Source of the DNA: Sinomicrobium oceani
GTDB lineage: Bacteria > Bacteroidota > Bacteroidia > Flavobacteriales > Flavobacteriaceae
Length of the DNA: 64,000 nucleotides
Reading direction: 5' to 3'
Assembly (NCBI RefSeq): GCF_900119185.1
Contig: NZ_FPJE01000007.1
Location: forward strand, 158,557 to 222,556
Within the stretch, counting starts at the first letter, position 1; each line of letters opens with the position of its first letter. A program made the position numbers and the translations under genes. Below, piece after piece: positions 9,392-17,902 of the stretch. The notes under the pieces are model-generated. The model ran no database searches. It saw only the letters and a program-made list of their open reading frames with translations, and had not been told where the DNA came from.

Positions 9392-10159
9392 ATGAGAATT
9401 GCGATTTTAGCTATATTATTTCTCCTTCACCTTCCGGGCTTCTCCCAGGAGACACCGGCGGCGTCTCCTGAAAAGCTCTTTGAAGAAGCCACATCGTTGT
9501 ACAATGAGGGGAACTATGAAGAAGCTGCCGGGAATTACCAGGCCATTCTCAAAAGCGGACAGCATTCCGCAGCCGTTTACTACAATCTCGGCAATGCGTA
9601 TTACAAACTGAACCGTATCCCGGAGAGTATATACTATTACGAAAAGGCCCTGCAACGTACCCCGGAAGATAAGGATATACAAAACAATCTTGCTTTTGCC
9701 AGAAATATGACCATAGATGCCATAGAGCCACTTCCGCAAACCGGTTTTTCCCGGTTCTGGAACAACTTTACGGGAAGTTTCCACTACAATACCTGGGCGG
9801 GAATAGCCGTTGCCTTTGCATTCCTCACCGCCCTATTGTTCCTGTTTTATTATTACCTGCAGTCTTCGTTCAAGAAAAGGATATTTTTTGTAGGCAGTAT
9901 CTTTTCCGTGGCTTGCCTGACGGCCTGTCTTTATGTCTCCTATCTGCAGTATTACAAAAGCATCAACACCAATTATGCCATTATTTTTGCCAAGGAAGCC
10001 CCGATAAAATCCGAACCCAACTCCAGGAGCGAACAGGTTTTTCTCCTTCACAGCGGCACCAAAGTACAGGTACTCGAAACACTGGACGACTGGAAGCAGA
10101 TCAGGCTGGCTGACGGGAAGACAGGATGGGTACAAAAAGACGCACTCAAAACGCTGTAA
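9392..10159 (+). CDS. batE: BatE, TPR and SH3 membrane protein
   Basis: The protein (255 residues from the ATG at 9392) has a signal peptide ending near GFSQ, two or three TPR units, two membrane helices in the middle and a C-terminal bacterial SH3-type domain ending in WVQKDAL. This is the BatE layout. A longer frame from a TTG at 9356 exists, but the ATG gives a proper signal peptide and is preferred. It is the last gene of the operon and converges on the cation efflux gene with only a 15-bp gap. Confidence 0.9.
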   Translation: MRIAILAILFLLHLPGFSQETPAASPEKLFEEATSLYNEGNYEEAAGNYQAILKSGQHSAAVYYNLGNAYYKLNRIPESIYYYEKALQRTPEDKDIQNNLAFARNMTIDAIEPLPQTGFSRFWNNFTGSFHYNTWAGIAVAFAFLTALLFLFYYYLQSSFKKRIFFVGSIFSVACLTACLYVSYLQYYKSINTNYAIIFAKEAPIKSEPNSRSEQVFLLHSGTKVQVLETLDDWKQIRLADGKTGWVQKDALKTL

Positions 10160-10174
10160 GCAGTTGTCAATAGG

Positions 10175-11086
10175 TTATCCCTGATGTTCCTTTTGGCGGA
10201 CAGCGGACACCACTTCTTCATCAAAAGGTTCTACATGGATAAGCACATGCTCCGTATCGGGCATATCCGCCTGCAGGGCATCTTTGAGATCGTGAGCCAG
10301 TTTATGGCCTTCTTTCACCGAAATGTCCGCATCGACAATAGCATGCAGGTCTATATGGTATTTCATCCCCGTTTTGCGGATATAGCATTTTTCCGTTGTA
10401 ATGATACCATCCACCTCTTCGGCTATTTCCCTGACCCGCTCAATCCGATCGTCATACCGGTGTTCGTCCATTACCTCCCCGAGGGCAGGCCTGAAAATAA
10501 GATAACTGTTGTATATAATAAAACCGGAAGCAAACAGCGCCGCCCAGTCGTCGGCAGACTCATATCCTTCTCCCATGACCAGGGCTACGGATATCCCTAT
10601 AAATGCCGCTACAGAAGTTACCGCATCACTCCGGTGATGCCAGGCATCGGCCTTCAGGGAACTGCTTCCCGTTTCACGACTTCTCCGTAGGACGATGCGA
10701 TAGGAAATCTCCTTCCACAAAATAATAGCTCCGAGAATAATAAGGGTGTATGCCCGCGGAGACTCATGGGGCGTCCTGATATTCTGAATACTCTCATATG
10801 CGATCACCGTAGCCGAGATGACGAGAAAACCCACGACGACAAAAGTGAGTAAGGGTTCTGCCCGCCCATGCCCGTAAGGATGGTTGTCGTCCGCCGGCCG
10901 CGAAGCATACCTCAACCCTATCAAAACCAGAAAAGAAGAGAAAACATCGGTCGTAGATTCTATGGCATCGGCAATCAGGGCATAAGAATTCCCCAAAAAC
11001 CCGGTAATACCTTTAATCATTGCAAGTGCGGCATTACTGAGTAAGCTGAAGTAAATGGCCTTTACCGCTGCTTTTTCCTTTGTCAT
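10175..11086 (-). CDS. cation diffusion facilitator family transporter
   Basis: The protein (about 303 residues) is a CDF-family metal exporter. The first membrane helices carry ALIADAIESTTDVFSS, where the A-D-x-x-x-S/D residues form the metal site; the second half has the matching KADAWHHRSDAVTS motif (H and D residues). A PYGHGRAEPL loop is typical. A cytosolic C-terminal domain follows from about 210 (dimerisation). It is likely to export Zn, Fe or Mn; the H-x-x-x-D site fits Zn or Cd. The ATG at 11086 is preferred to one 51 bases upstream, which adds non-conserved residues. Confidence 0.92.
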   Translation of the reverse strand: MTKEKAAVKAIYFSLLSNAALAMIKGITGFLGNSYALIADAIESTTDVFSSFLVLIGLRYASRPADDNHPYGHGRAEPLLTFVVVGFLVISATVIAYESIQNIRTPHESPRAYTLIILGAIILWKEISYRIVLRRSRETGSSSLKADAWHHRSDAVTSVAAFIGISVALVMGEGYESADDWAALFASGFIIYNSYLIFRPALGEVMDEHRYDDRIERVREIAEEVDGIITTEKCYIRKTGMKYHIDLHAIVDADISVKEGHKLAHDLKDALQADMPDTEHVLIHVEPFDEEVVSAVRQKEHQG

Positions 11087-11357
11087 CGCATTTCTTTCTG
11101 CAAATTTACAACATACATCATTAAAAACTAAGACCATTTAACATCCTTCCCTCCTGTTGTTATAATGTTCATCGCTTCTGTATTTCCGAAAGACCTGACA
11201 CAAAAATAAAACCGGATGCCGAAGCTTCACAAAAAAACACCTAACTTACTGAAATAAAAAAAATTACACCGAAATCCCTTGTATCCTTACCTATGGGTTT
11301 TACCACGTATCTAACGTCTTTTAAACCTTCCTTAACACAACATTAAAAAATTCCTGC

Positions 11358-11365
11358 TATTTTTG
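11358..11365 (+). promoter_or_regulatory. Bacteroidota promoter -7 element (TATTTTTG)
   Basis: TATTTTTG fits the TAnnTTTG consensus and lies only 10 bp before the ATG of the next gene, which implies a very short leader. No clear TTG -33 element is seen at the usual distance. Confidence 0.4.
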
Positions 11366-11375
11366 TATGTATTAG

Positions 11376-11708
11376 ATGTTACACAACATAAGGCCGTTGA
11401 TATTCAGAAAGTCTACATACAAGACCATAGCTGTTTCCCTGTTGGTACTGTTCGGGATGTTTATTATAACGCCCACTATAGTCACCATCGTGGAGAAAAA
11501 TGCCGATGTCTCCCTGTTCTATTCCGCTACGGAGGAAGAGAGCAAAGAGACGATCAAGGTTATTGATGACCGTCTGATAAAAAGCATGTACGAAACTTCC
11601 TTTGCGCTTTCTTCCGCGCTTTATGAAAACAGCACCACCGGCTACGTGGAAAACCTCCACAACTCTTTCCGGGCAGATAAGTTTTGCCCGCCTCCCGAAA
11701 TGGTATAA
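11376..11708 (+). CDS. small membrane protein, Flavobacteriales type
   Basis: The 110-residue protein has one hydrophobic segment (about 17-38), a soluble region starting VEKNADVSLFYSATEEE, and the short C-terminal motif CPPPEM. Similar small proteins with an acidic 'EEE' centre and a PPPE end occur in Flavobacteriaceae; they are uncharacterised and often lie near metal-transport genes. It sits between a cation efflux gene and the SulP transporter. The function is unknown. Confidence 0.6.
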   Translation: MLHNIRPLIFRKSTYKTIAVSLLVLFGMFIITPTIVTIVEKNADVSLFYSATEEESKETIKVIDDRLIKSMYETSFALSSALYENSTTGYVENLHNSFRADKFCPPPEMV

Positions 11709-11917
11709 CCCTTCTTTTTTGATATACCCCTTTAACGGCATCGTATACCAAACACATATTTATGTCCGCATTTCCTGCGCAATACGCCTGTTCCCGATCG
11801 GAGATCGGTCCATGGTACTATTTCGTAAAAAAATGTAATTAAAGGGGTCCGGCCAGTATCTGCTCTTGTTTTCTGCAGGTACTTCATCGACTATTTCATT
11901 TTGTAAAATTCACTCTC

Positions 11918-13561
11918 ATGAAAGAGAAAACACCTTTATTCGCTAATCTGAAATCAGATTTCGCGGCAGGTCTGGTGGTCTTTCTGGTTGCCCTGCCACT
12001 TTGCCTGGGAATAGCCATGGCTTCCGGCGCACCCCTCTTTTCCGGTATCATATCGGGTATTGTAGGCGGAATCGTCGTGGGCTACCTCAGCCAGTCCCAC
12101 GTCAGTGTATCGGGACCTGCAGCGGGTCTCACCGCCATCGTACTGGTAGCCCTTACCGATCTCGGGGCCTTCGAAGTATTTCTTACCGCTGTCGTTCTTG
12201 CCGGTCTAATGCAGGTCGTCCTCGGTTTTATCAAGGCCGGTACCATATCCAATTATTTCCCGAATAATGTTATCGAAGGTATGCTGGCCGGTATTGGGGC
12301 TATCATATTTATCAAGCAGATCCCCAAAGCGCTCGGATCGGACGTCGAAATCGGTTCGGGACTGGATATATTCACCGATCTCATCGCAGCCTTCGGTGAC
12401 ATTCGTCCCGGCGTTATCATGATTACCCTGGTCTCTCTGGGTATCCTGATCGCCTGGAGCAAAGTCGATGCCCTGAAACGGTTAAAACTCATCCCCGGAG
12501 CCCTGGTGGCCGTACTTTGCGGTACACTCATCAATGAAACCTTTATCCTTTCCGGAAGTGAGTTTGCCGTAACAGGAAACTCCCTCGTCAACCTGCCCGT
12601 ACCGGGAAGTGCGGAAGAGTTCAAAGCCATGATATCGCTACCGAGTTTTGCATCTGTCGGTAATCCGGATGTATGGATCGCCGCCGCAACAATCGCTATA
12701 GTGGCATCGATCGAGTCCCTGCTGAATCTCGAGGCCTCTGTACGTCTCGACCCTTTTAAACGCTACGCCAGTGCCAACCGCGAACTGAAAGCTCAAGGTA
12801 TAGGAAATGTGGTCTGCGGACTGCTCGGAGGTCTGCCGTTAACCACGGTTATCGTACGCACTTCCACCAATATCAGTGCAGGCGGCAGAAGCAAAGCTTC
12901 GGCCATCCTTCATGGCTTTATGTTATTGGTCTGTGTACTTACCATTCCGTTTCTGCTCAACCGTATTCCCCTGGCTACGCTCGCAGCCGTACTGCTCATT
13001 ATCGGGTACAAACTGGCCAACCCGGCTACATTCCGGCATTTCTGGCAGAAAGGCAAATACCAGTTTATCCCCTTTGTTGCCACCTTCGGGGCCGTAGTGT
13101 TTACCGATCTTCTCAAAGGTGTTGCCCTCGGGATGATTATAAGCGTGGCATTTATTCTAAGGGGAAATATCAAAAGGGCTTATTTCTTCAGAAAAGAAGC
13201 ATATGAGAACGGGGATATCATACACATGGATCTTGCCCAGGAAGTTTCTTTCCTGAACAAAGCTGCCATAAAACTTACCCTGAATCACCTTCCGGAAAAC
13301 TCCAAAATAGTGATCGATGCTTCCGATACCGTCTATATAGCACACGATATCCAGGACCTCATCCAGGAATTCAAAACCGTAACTGCCCCGGAAAAAGGCA
13401 TCGAAGTGGTCCTTACAGGTTTTAAAGATGCCTACCATCTCGACAATGACGAGGAAATATCCAACCACGTATCCGTAGCGCATGATCATGTAATTTCTTA
13501 TCGTAAAAACGGCAGTACATCACATAAAAAGGTAATTTCCGAACTGATCAATGATAAATAA
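11918..13561 (+). CDS. SulP-family anion transporter
   Basis: The 547-residue protein has about 12-14 membrane helices and the SulP pattern FAAGLVVFLVALPLCLGIAMASGAP, followed by SVSGPAAGLTAI. The C-terminal about 110 residues after the last helix form a STAS-like domain with ASDTVYIAHDIQDLI. SulP proteins move sulfate, bicarbonate or other anions with Na+ or H+. The next gene overlaps in its longest frame, or starts 43 bp later, and encodes a carbonic anhydrase, which points to bicarbonate as the substrate (inference). Confidence 0.93.
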   Translation: MKEKTPLFANLKSDFAAGLVVFLVALPLCLGIAMASGAPLFSGIISGIVGGIVVGYLSQSHVSVSGPAAGLTAIVLVALTDLGAFEVFLTAVVLAGLMQVVLGFIKAGTISNYFPNNVIEGMLAGIGAIIFIKQIPKALGSDVEIGSGLDIFTDLIAAFGDIRPGVIMITLVSLGILIAWSKVDALKRLKLIPGALVAVLCGTLINETFILSGSEFAVTGNSLVNLPVPGSAEEFKAMISLPSFASVGNPDVWIAAATIAIVASIESLLNLEASVRLDPFKRYASANRELKAQGIGNVVCGLLGGLPLTTVIVRTSTNISAGGRSKASAILHGFMLLVCVLTIPFLLNRIPLATLAAVLLIIGYKLANPATFRHFWQKGKYQFIPFVATFGAVVFTDLLKGVALGMIISVAFILRGNIKRAYFFRKEAYENGDIIHMDLAQEVSFLNKAAIKLTLNHLPENSKIVIDASDTVYIAHDIQDLIQEFKTVTAPEKGIEVVLTGFKDAYHLDNDEEISNHVSVAHDHVISYRKNGSTSHKKVISELINDK

Positions 13562-13604
13562 CACTATAACACGGGATACGTTTAACCCACATAAGAATAG
13601 CTCT

Positions 13605-14243
13605 ATGAAAGCACATACCGCAGAAACTCAGGCCACGGTTACGCCGTCCAAAGCTTTGGAATTTTTGAAAGAAGGTAATCAACGATTTATACGAAATCTC
13701 AGGGCAAACAGGGACCTGCTGGAACAGGTCAATGCCACCAAAGACGGACAGTTTCCGTTTGCTATTATTCTGAGCTGTATCGATAGCCGTACTTCTGCCG
13801 AATTGATCTTCGACCAGGGGCTGGGTGATATTTTCAGTGCCAGGGTTGCCGGAAATGTCATTAACGAAGATATCCTGGGCAGCATGGAATATTCCTGCAA
13901 AGTCGCCGGATCAAAACTTATCGTCGTCCTCGGACACAGCAAATGCGGAGCGGTAACCAGCGCCTGCAAAGGTGTGAAAATGGGAAATATCACCACCCTG
14001 CTCAGCAAAATGCAATCGAGTGTAGACGAAGTCCATAACCAAAAACCGGACCTGGACCATACCTGTTCCGAATTCGTGGAAGCCGTCGCACACCATAATG
14101 TAGTGCATACCATGGATGAAATACTAAAGCGAAGCCCCGTACTTAATGAAATGTTCGAGGCCGGCGAAATCGGTATTGCAGGATGTTATTACGATGTCGA
14201 ATCGGGAGCCGTGGAGTTTGTCAAGGAGATTATTCACCGCTAA
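13605..14243 (+). CDS. beta-class carbonic anhydrase
   Basis: The protein (212 residues from the ATG at 13605) interconverts CO2 and bicarbonate. The zinc site is visible as C-I-D-S-R and H-S-K-C (C-x-D-x-R ... H-x-x-C), with SARVAGNVINEDILGSMEY between. An earlier ATG at 13551 lies inside the SulP gene and adds 18 non-conserved residues, so it is not preferred. Together with SulP it probably forms a bicarbonate uptake and use pair. A strong hairpin follows the stop codon. Confidence 0.95.
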   Translation: MKAHTAETQATVTPSKALEFLKEGNQRFIRNLRANRDLLEQVNATKDGQFPFAIILSCIDSRTSAELIFDQGLGDIFSARVAGNVINEDILGSMEYSCKVAGSKLIVVLGHSKCGAVTSACKGVKMGNITTLLSKMQSSVDEVHNQKPDLDHTCSEFVEAVAHHNVVHTMDEILKRSPVLNEMFEAGEIGIAGCYYDVESGAVEFVKEIIHR

Positions 14244-14257
14244 TTGCCCTGCGACAG

Positions 14258-14313
14258 AAAATAAAACCGTCATGCGTTTGAACGTAATCTAACCGGGGCG
14301 GTTTTATTTTTTT
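14258..14313. terminator. bidirectional intrinsic terminator
   Basis: A 12-bp inverted repeat (AAAATAAAACCG at 14258-14269 and CGGTTTTATTTT at 14299-14310) is followed by T residues in the plus direction and by a T-run in the minus direction. It lies between the convergent carbonic anhydrase and DUF4403 genes and can serve both. Confidence 0.75.
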
Positions 14314-15721
14314 ACTCCAGACCATCAATAGTAACAGAAACCTTGCCTTTGAGCTTTATAAAAGCAATCATAGCGGTGGCCGATAATTGAATTTTATCCA
14401 GTTTTATCTCCTGGACGGACCCGTTTACAAAAACACCTTTTACAGGAGAATAGTTCCCAAGATAATGCTCTACGCTTTCTTTGCCCTCCTTGAGGTTAGG
14501 CGCTATGGAATACCTGCATTTTTCCTGCAACTGGAGTAATATACGGTTACCGACCAGCCATTGCGCCGACTTTATCAGGGCATTCCTGGTGTCCAGTACG
14601 TAATCCAGCTTATCAAAATACACTTCTTCGGTGGCTTCGTTGTACTGCGGGTATCCTGTTAAATAGAGCGTACCGTCAACACTCCCCGCCACATCCAACG
14701 CTATAATGATCTTCTTTTCCTTTTGCCAGATTTCCACAGCGTTGACCATTATTTTCTTTCTGCCCTCTCCAAACTCATAACCCTTAAAATTTCTGGTGAG
14801 GATTCTTGATGCATCTTTATAAGACGAGATGGCCGCTATACTGGCCGTGACAGCTTCGGGAATTTTACGTACCGGTTTTAAGACGATATTGTCCCTGTCG
14901 AACTTTGACCCGGGCTTCTCTCCGATAATGGTCTCCATAGCACATTTCATCCCCATTTTAAAAGTTATGGCCTGGTCTGCCAGGGATGCATCTGTCGTAT
15001 ACAGCTCTTCCGGAATAATCCGCAACCAACTCTCATACGTTTCACTCATTTGAAAAGGGGTACATATTTTTTCCAGGGCATCCAATACATTGGGCTTAAA
15101 ATCCAGGGACTCTTTTATGGCATGATCTATGTTGCCCTCAATAACAGATTTTAACAAAACTACCGCCGAATTAACCAGGCCGGTAACCGGTATTTTTTGT
15201 CCCATGACATTCATCGTCGGTTCTTCATTCCATACCAGGGATTTTAATTTTGTATTGGTTCTCAACTCCCAATTGACCAATCCTACCTCGCTGATAAGGG
15301 TCACGGTGCCGTCCAGCGAAATGTCCCTGACATCTTCGAGAGGCAAGCCGAAGGTATTGGCATTAAACCGATAGTTGATCAGTGCTTTTAACGGCAGTAC
15401 GGTTTTTAGCTTTCCGTTCTCGTTGGTTATAGTAATCTCCCGGTCCTTCCAGACTTTCATCTTCAGGTCGTCGTCCTTAAAATCGGTATCCTCATAGATC
15501 AATCCTTCGAGCGAAGTATTTGTCATGCGCTCCACATCTTTTAGTTTTATGGTCACCGGAAGGTTGATAAACGAATATGTGTTTTCATAAACCAGGGGAG
15601 CTACACTTCCCGGCTCCGGTTTCAGGGTCTCTATTTTTTTTGATGAAGAACAGCCCGAAAGGCTCGAAAATACTAATAAAAGACATGAAAAAAATACTCC
15701 TGTACGCTTGAAATTTTTCAT
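14312..15721 (-). CDS. DUF4403 family lipoprotein
   Basis: About 469 residues from the ATG at 15721. A lipoprotein signal peptide ends in the lipobox LSGC, followed by SSSKK, so it should be attached to a membrane. The rest is a long mixed alpha/beta protein typical of DUF4403, with NLPVTIKLKDVERMTN near the start of the mature part. Proteins of this family resemble lipid-binding tubular folds, but no function is established. An ATG 30 bases upstream would place ten extra residues before the signal peptide and is less likely. Confidence 0.85.
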   Translation of the reverse strand: MKNFKRTGVFFSCLLLVFSSLSGCSSSKKIETLKPEPGSVAPLVYENTYSFINLPVTIKLKDVERMTNTSLEGLIYEDTDFKDDDLKMKVWKDREITITNENGKLKTVLPLKALINYRFNANTFGLPLEDVRDISLDGTVTLISEVGLVNWELRTNTKLKSLVWNEEPTMNVMGQKIPVTGLVNSAVVLLKSVIEGNIDHAIKESLDFKPNVLDALEKICTPFQMSETYESWLRIIPEELYTTDASLADQAITFKMGMKCAMETIIGEKPGSKFDRDNIVLKPVRKIPEAVTASIAAISSYKDASRILTRNFKGYEFGEGRKKIMVNAVEIWQKEKKIIIALDVAGSVDGTLYLTGYPQYNEATEEVYFDKLDYVLDTRNALIKSAQWLVGNRILLQLQEKCRYSIAPNLKEGKESVEHYLGNYSPVKGVFVNGSVQEIKLDKIQLSATAMIAFIKLKGKVSVTIDGLE

Positions 15722-16066
15722 TGACAGATACAATTGGGATGATTTGGACACGACCTGAATTTTGTTTCTAAAGATAGAAAAATCGACATAAACCTATCCC
15801 ACTATGTCTGAAGTAATAGCCCGGTAATTATCCGTAGAAATTCTCGGATATCAAGAGACTGTCTACGTGGTATCCCTTCGGCTAAGGACCTCGTCTTCGG
15901 TTCTTTTATGTGTCTTTCCCAGCCGGGTTTTTGAGTTTCCCGTATGGCGAAACCGGGAGCAGTGGGGTTGGCCAAGGAGGTTATGCTCCGGCAACCACCA
16001 ACAGCCCTGATCAAAAAAAGCCGGGTAAAGATATTCCCGGCGATTTTTATCCTGTTTCTTTGTCTC
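15722..16066. other. 345-bp intergenic region
   Basis: It holds a 70-codon open frame on the minus strand (15802-16014) that is arginine- and proline-rich and looks non-coding, and the hairpin terminator at 16013-16041. Nothing else was recognised. Confidence 0.5.
16013..16041 (-). terminator. intrinsic terminator of the secreted hypothetical gene
   Basis: In minus orientation, GCCGGG, a 10-nt loop and CCCGGC are followed by seven T. It starts about 26 bp after the stop codon of the gene at 16067-16885. Confidence 0.75.
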
Positions 16067-16885
16067 CTATAATTCTGCTATCCTGAGGTTGCTTATATAC
16101 AGCCGGGCACTATTCCGCATCCTGTCTGTACTGATATAGAAGTACTTTGCGGTTTCCGGATCGAACATTCGGGTATCCAACACTTTAGACCTATTCAAAT
16201 ACACCCGCATGTGTTGTCCTTCGACAGCCATGGAAATATGTATAACACTGTTCGAGAAATTATGTAACGGGTATTCCAGCCTGTTGTTCGTATCGGTATC
16301 GTAACTGGTACTGTTTACGGTATTGTAATAAAACGCCAGTTCGGTAGCTGCGCTGACATCGCCCGAACTCACATTGTAAATATACGATTTGGTACTGTTG
16401 TTCCTGCTGAATCCAAAATGTATATCCCGGAGGTCTTCTGCCTTATCCGAACGGGTCAGCAGGTCGAATTCGAGCGTAAAATTCTCCGGCATAGCCAAAA
16501 GGGTATCCAACTGGTAAGAGGCTTCCCCTTCCATCTTTAACCATTTTCCAGGCACCCCCGGTACTGTGGTAACGGAACCACTGCTATTGGTTTTCCAGCG
16601 TCGTGGCATCATTCCCTCCCTGTCACCCGAGAGATCATCTTCATAATACAGCATGCCGCCCGGCACAAATGAGAACACTTCTTCTACATAAGGTATGTCC
16701 TCTTCCGTATCGCGGGTATCTCTTGTCCCGGTATCTTTATCTTTAGTACCGAGAACATTATCTATTTTATCTTCTGCCTTTTTCTCGAGTTTCTGTGTTA
16801 CCTTTTTCCAGAATTGCGCGTGGCCCTGCGTGGGAAAAACGGCTAACATCAACACCACTATCCATCCTTTAAAAAAACTGTTCAT
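16067..16885 (-). CDS. secreted hypothetical protein with LamG-like domain
   Basis: From the ATG at 16885 the protein has 272 residues. A signal peptide ends at FPTQGHAQ, a lysine-rich linker follows (KKVTQKLEKKAEDKIDNVLG), then a region of about 190 residues that reads like a concanavalin-type jelly-roll (DLSGDREGMMPRRWKTNS, FTLEFDLLTRS, LYISNLRIAE). Similar proteins in Flavobacteriaceae sometimes continue into OmpA domains; this one does not. It is probably periplasmic or surface-exposed. The function is unknown. Confidence 0.65.
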   Translation of the reverse strand: MNSFFKGWIVVLMLAVFPTQGHAQFWKKVTQKLEKKAEDKIDNVLGTKDKDTGTRDTRDTEEDIPYVEEVFSFVPGGMLYYEDDLSGDREGMMPRRWKTNSSGSVTTVPGVPGKWLKMEGEASYQLDTLLAMPENFTLEFDLLTRSDKAEDLRDIHFGFSRNNSTKSYIYNVSSGDVSAATELAFYYNTVNSTSYDTDTNNRLEYPLHNFSNSVIHISMAVEGQHMRVYLNRSKVLDTRMFDPETAKYFYISTDRMRNSARLYISNLRIAEL

Positions 16886-17018
16886 CGCCTGGTTTGTTTT
16901 TGAGTTTTTACCAGGTAAAGTTAAATGATGCATTCTACAAAAACCGTGTACCACAAAATCCTTTAGTATTTGACGGTAACCGACGAGTATTTCACCCTAA
17001 CCATTGAGTTTCCGCACG

Positions 17019-17777
17019 TCAAAGTGTATTGAAATACGCCATAACCTGGCTTTTTCTGCTTTGCGATACCGGGATTTCTACCGATCCGCAAAGCACCAGG
17101 CAATCCTGTTTTTTGCGATATGCCGTGAGGTAGGCCAGGTTCACCAGGTAGGATTGATGCACCCTCATAAATCCCAGTGGGTTAAGCTTCAACTCAAAAG
17201 ATTTAACGGGTTGCGAAGCTATGAGTTGCTTTTCATCACAAAGGATAAATCTCGTATAGTTATTGTCGGCACGGGCATACAGAAGATCCCCGGTTTTCAC
17301 CACATGTATCTGTTCGGTATTCTTCAATACGATCTTCTGATCGGCATGATTTTTACGGTCGAGTGCGTAGTTGTGAAAAAAAGTCTCCAGCTTCAGATAA
17401 TACGATTGCTGTTTCAGGTTGTCCAAAACTTTGGTCATGGCCGATACCAGGTCGCCGGGCGCAATAGGTTTCAGTAAAAAATCGAGGGCACTGTAACGGA
17501 AAGCTTCCAGGGCATAACCGGCGTGAGCCGTAATAAAAATCACTTCAAAATCCCTTTTACGATTACGGTACCATTTTTCAAGGAGTTCAAAAGAATTGCC
17601 ATCGGGAAGATTGATATCCAGCAGCAGTATCCGGGGTTGCAGCTCCGGAAATATTCTGGCCGCCTGTCCGAGGGTTTCTGCTTCTGCAATATGCAGCGTA
17701 TCAAATTCTTTTCGTAAAATCTCCGCAATCCATGTTCTGGAACGTTTATCATCTTCCAGAACAAGACATGTTACCAT
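17019..17777 (-). CDS. LytTR-type response regulator
   Basis: About 252 residues. An N-terminal receiver domain has the phospho-acceptor Asp in LLLDINLPDG and the conserved Lys in LDFLLKPI; the C-terminal half is a LytTR DNA-binding domain, with NTEQIHVVKTGDLLYARADN and FMRVHQSYLVN. It should be phosphorylated by the histidine kinase encoded 100 bp away on the same strand (LytS/LytR arrangement). The ATG at 17777 puts the receiver acidic pair (EDD) near the N-terminus; another ATG lies 24 bases upstream. Confidence 0.93.
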   Translation of the reverse strand: MVTCLVLEDDKRSRTWIAEILRKEFDTLHIAEAETLGQAARIFPELQPRILLLDINLPDGNSFELLEKWYRNRKRDFEVIFITAHAGYALEAFRYSALDFLLKPIAPGDLVSAMTKVLDNLKQQSYYLKLETFFHNYALDRKNHADQKIVLKNTEQIHVVKTGDLLYARADNNYTRFILCDEKQLIASQPVKSFELKLNPLGFMRVHQSYLVNLAYLTAYRKKQDCLVLCGSVEIPVSQSRKSQVMAYFNTL

Positions 17778-17902
17778 TGATGTACTGGTGTTTATCACCA
17801 TTTCTCTGTTTTGAAGTTATCTGTTTTATATGTCACCGGAGATTCCTCCGGGCCTTGCTATTCCATAATACCCATATACCATCCCCGATTTTCTGTGGGC
17901 TA

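Noticed and set aside
15802..16014. 70-codon minus-strand frame
   Set aside because: It is arginine- and proline-rich, has no recognisable domain, and overlaps the terminator at 16013.
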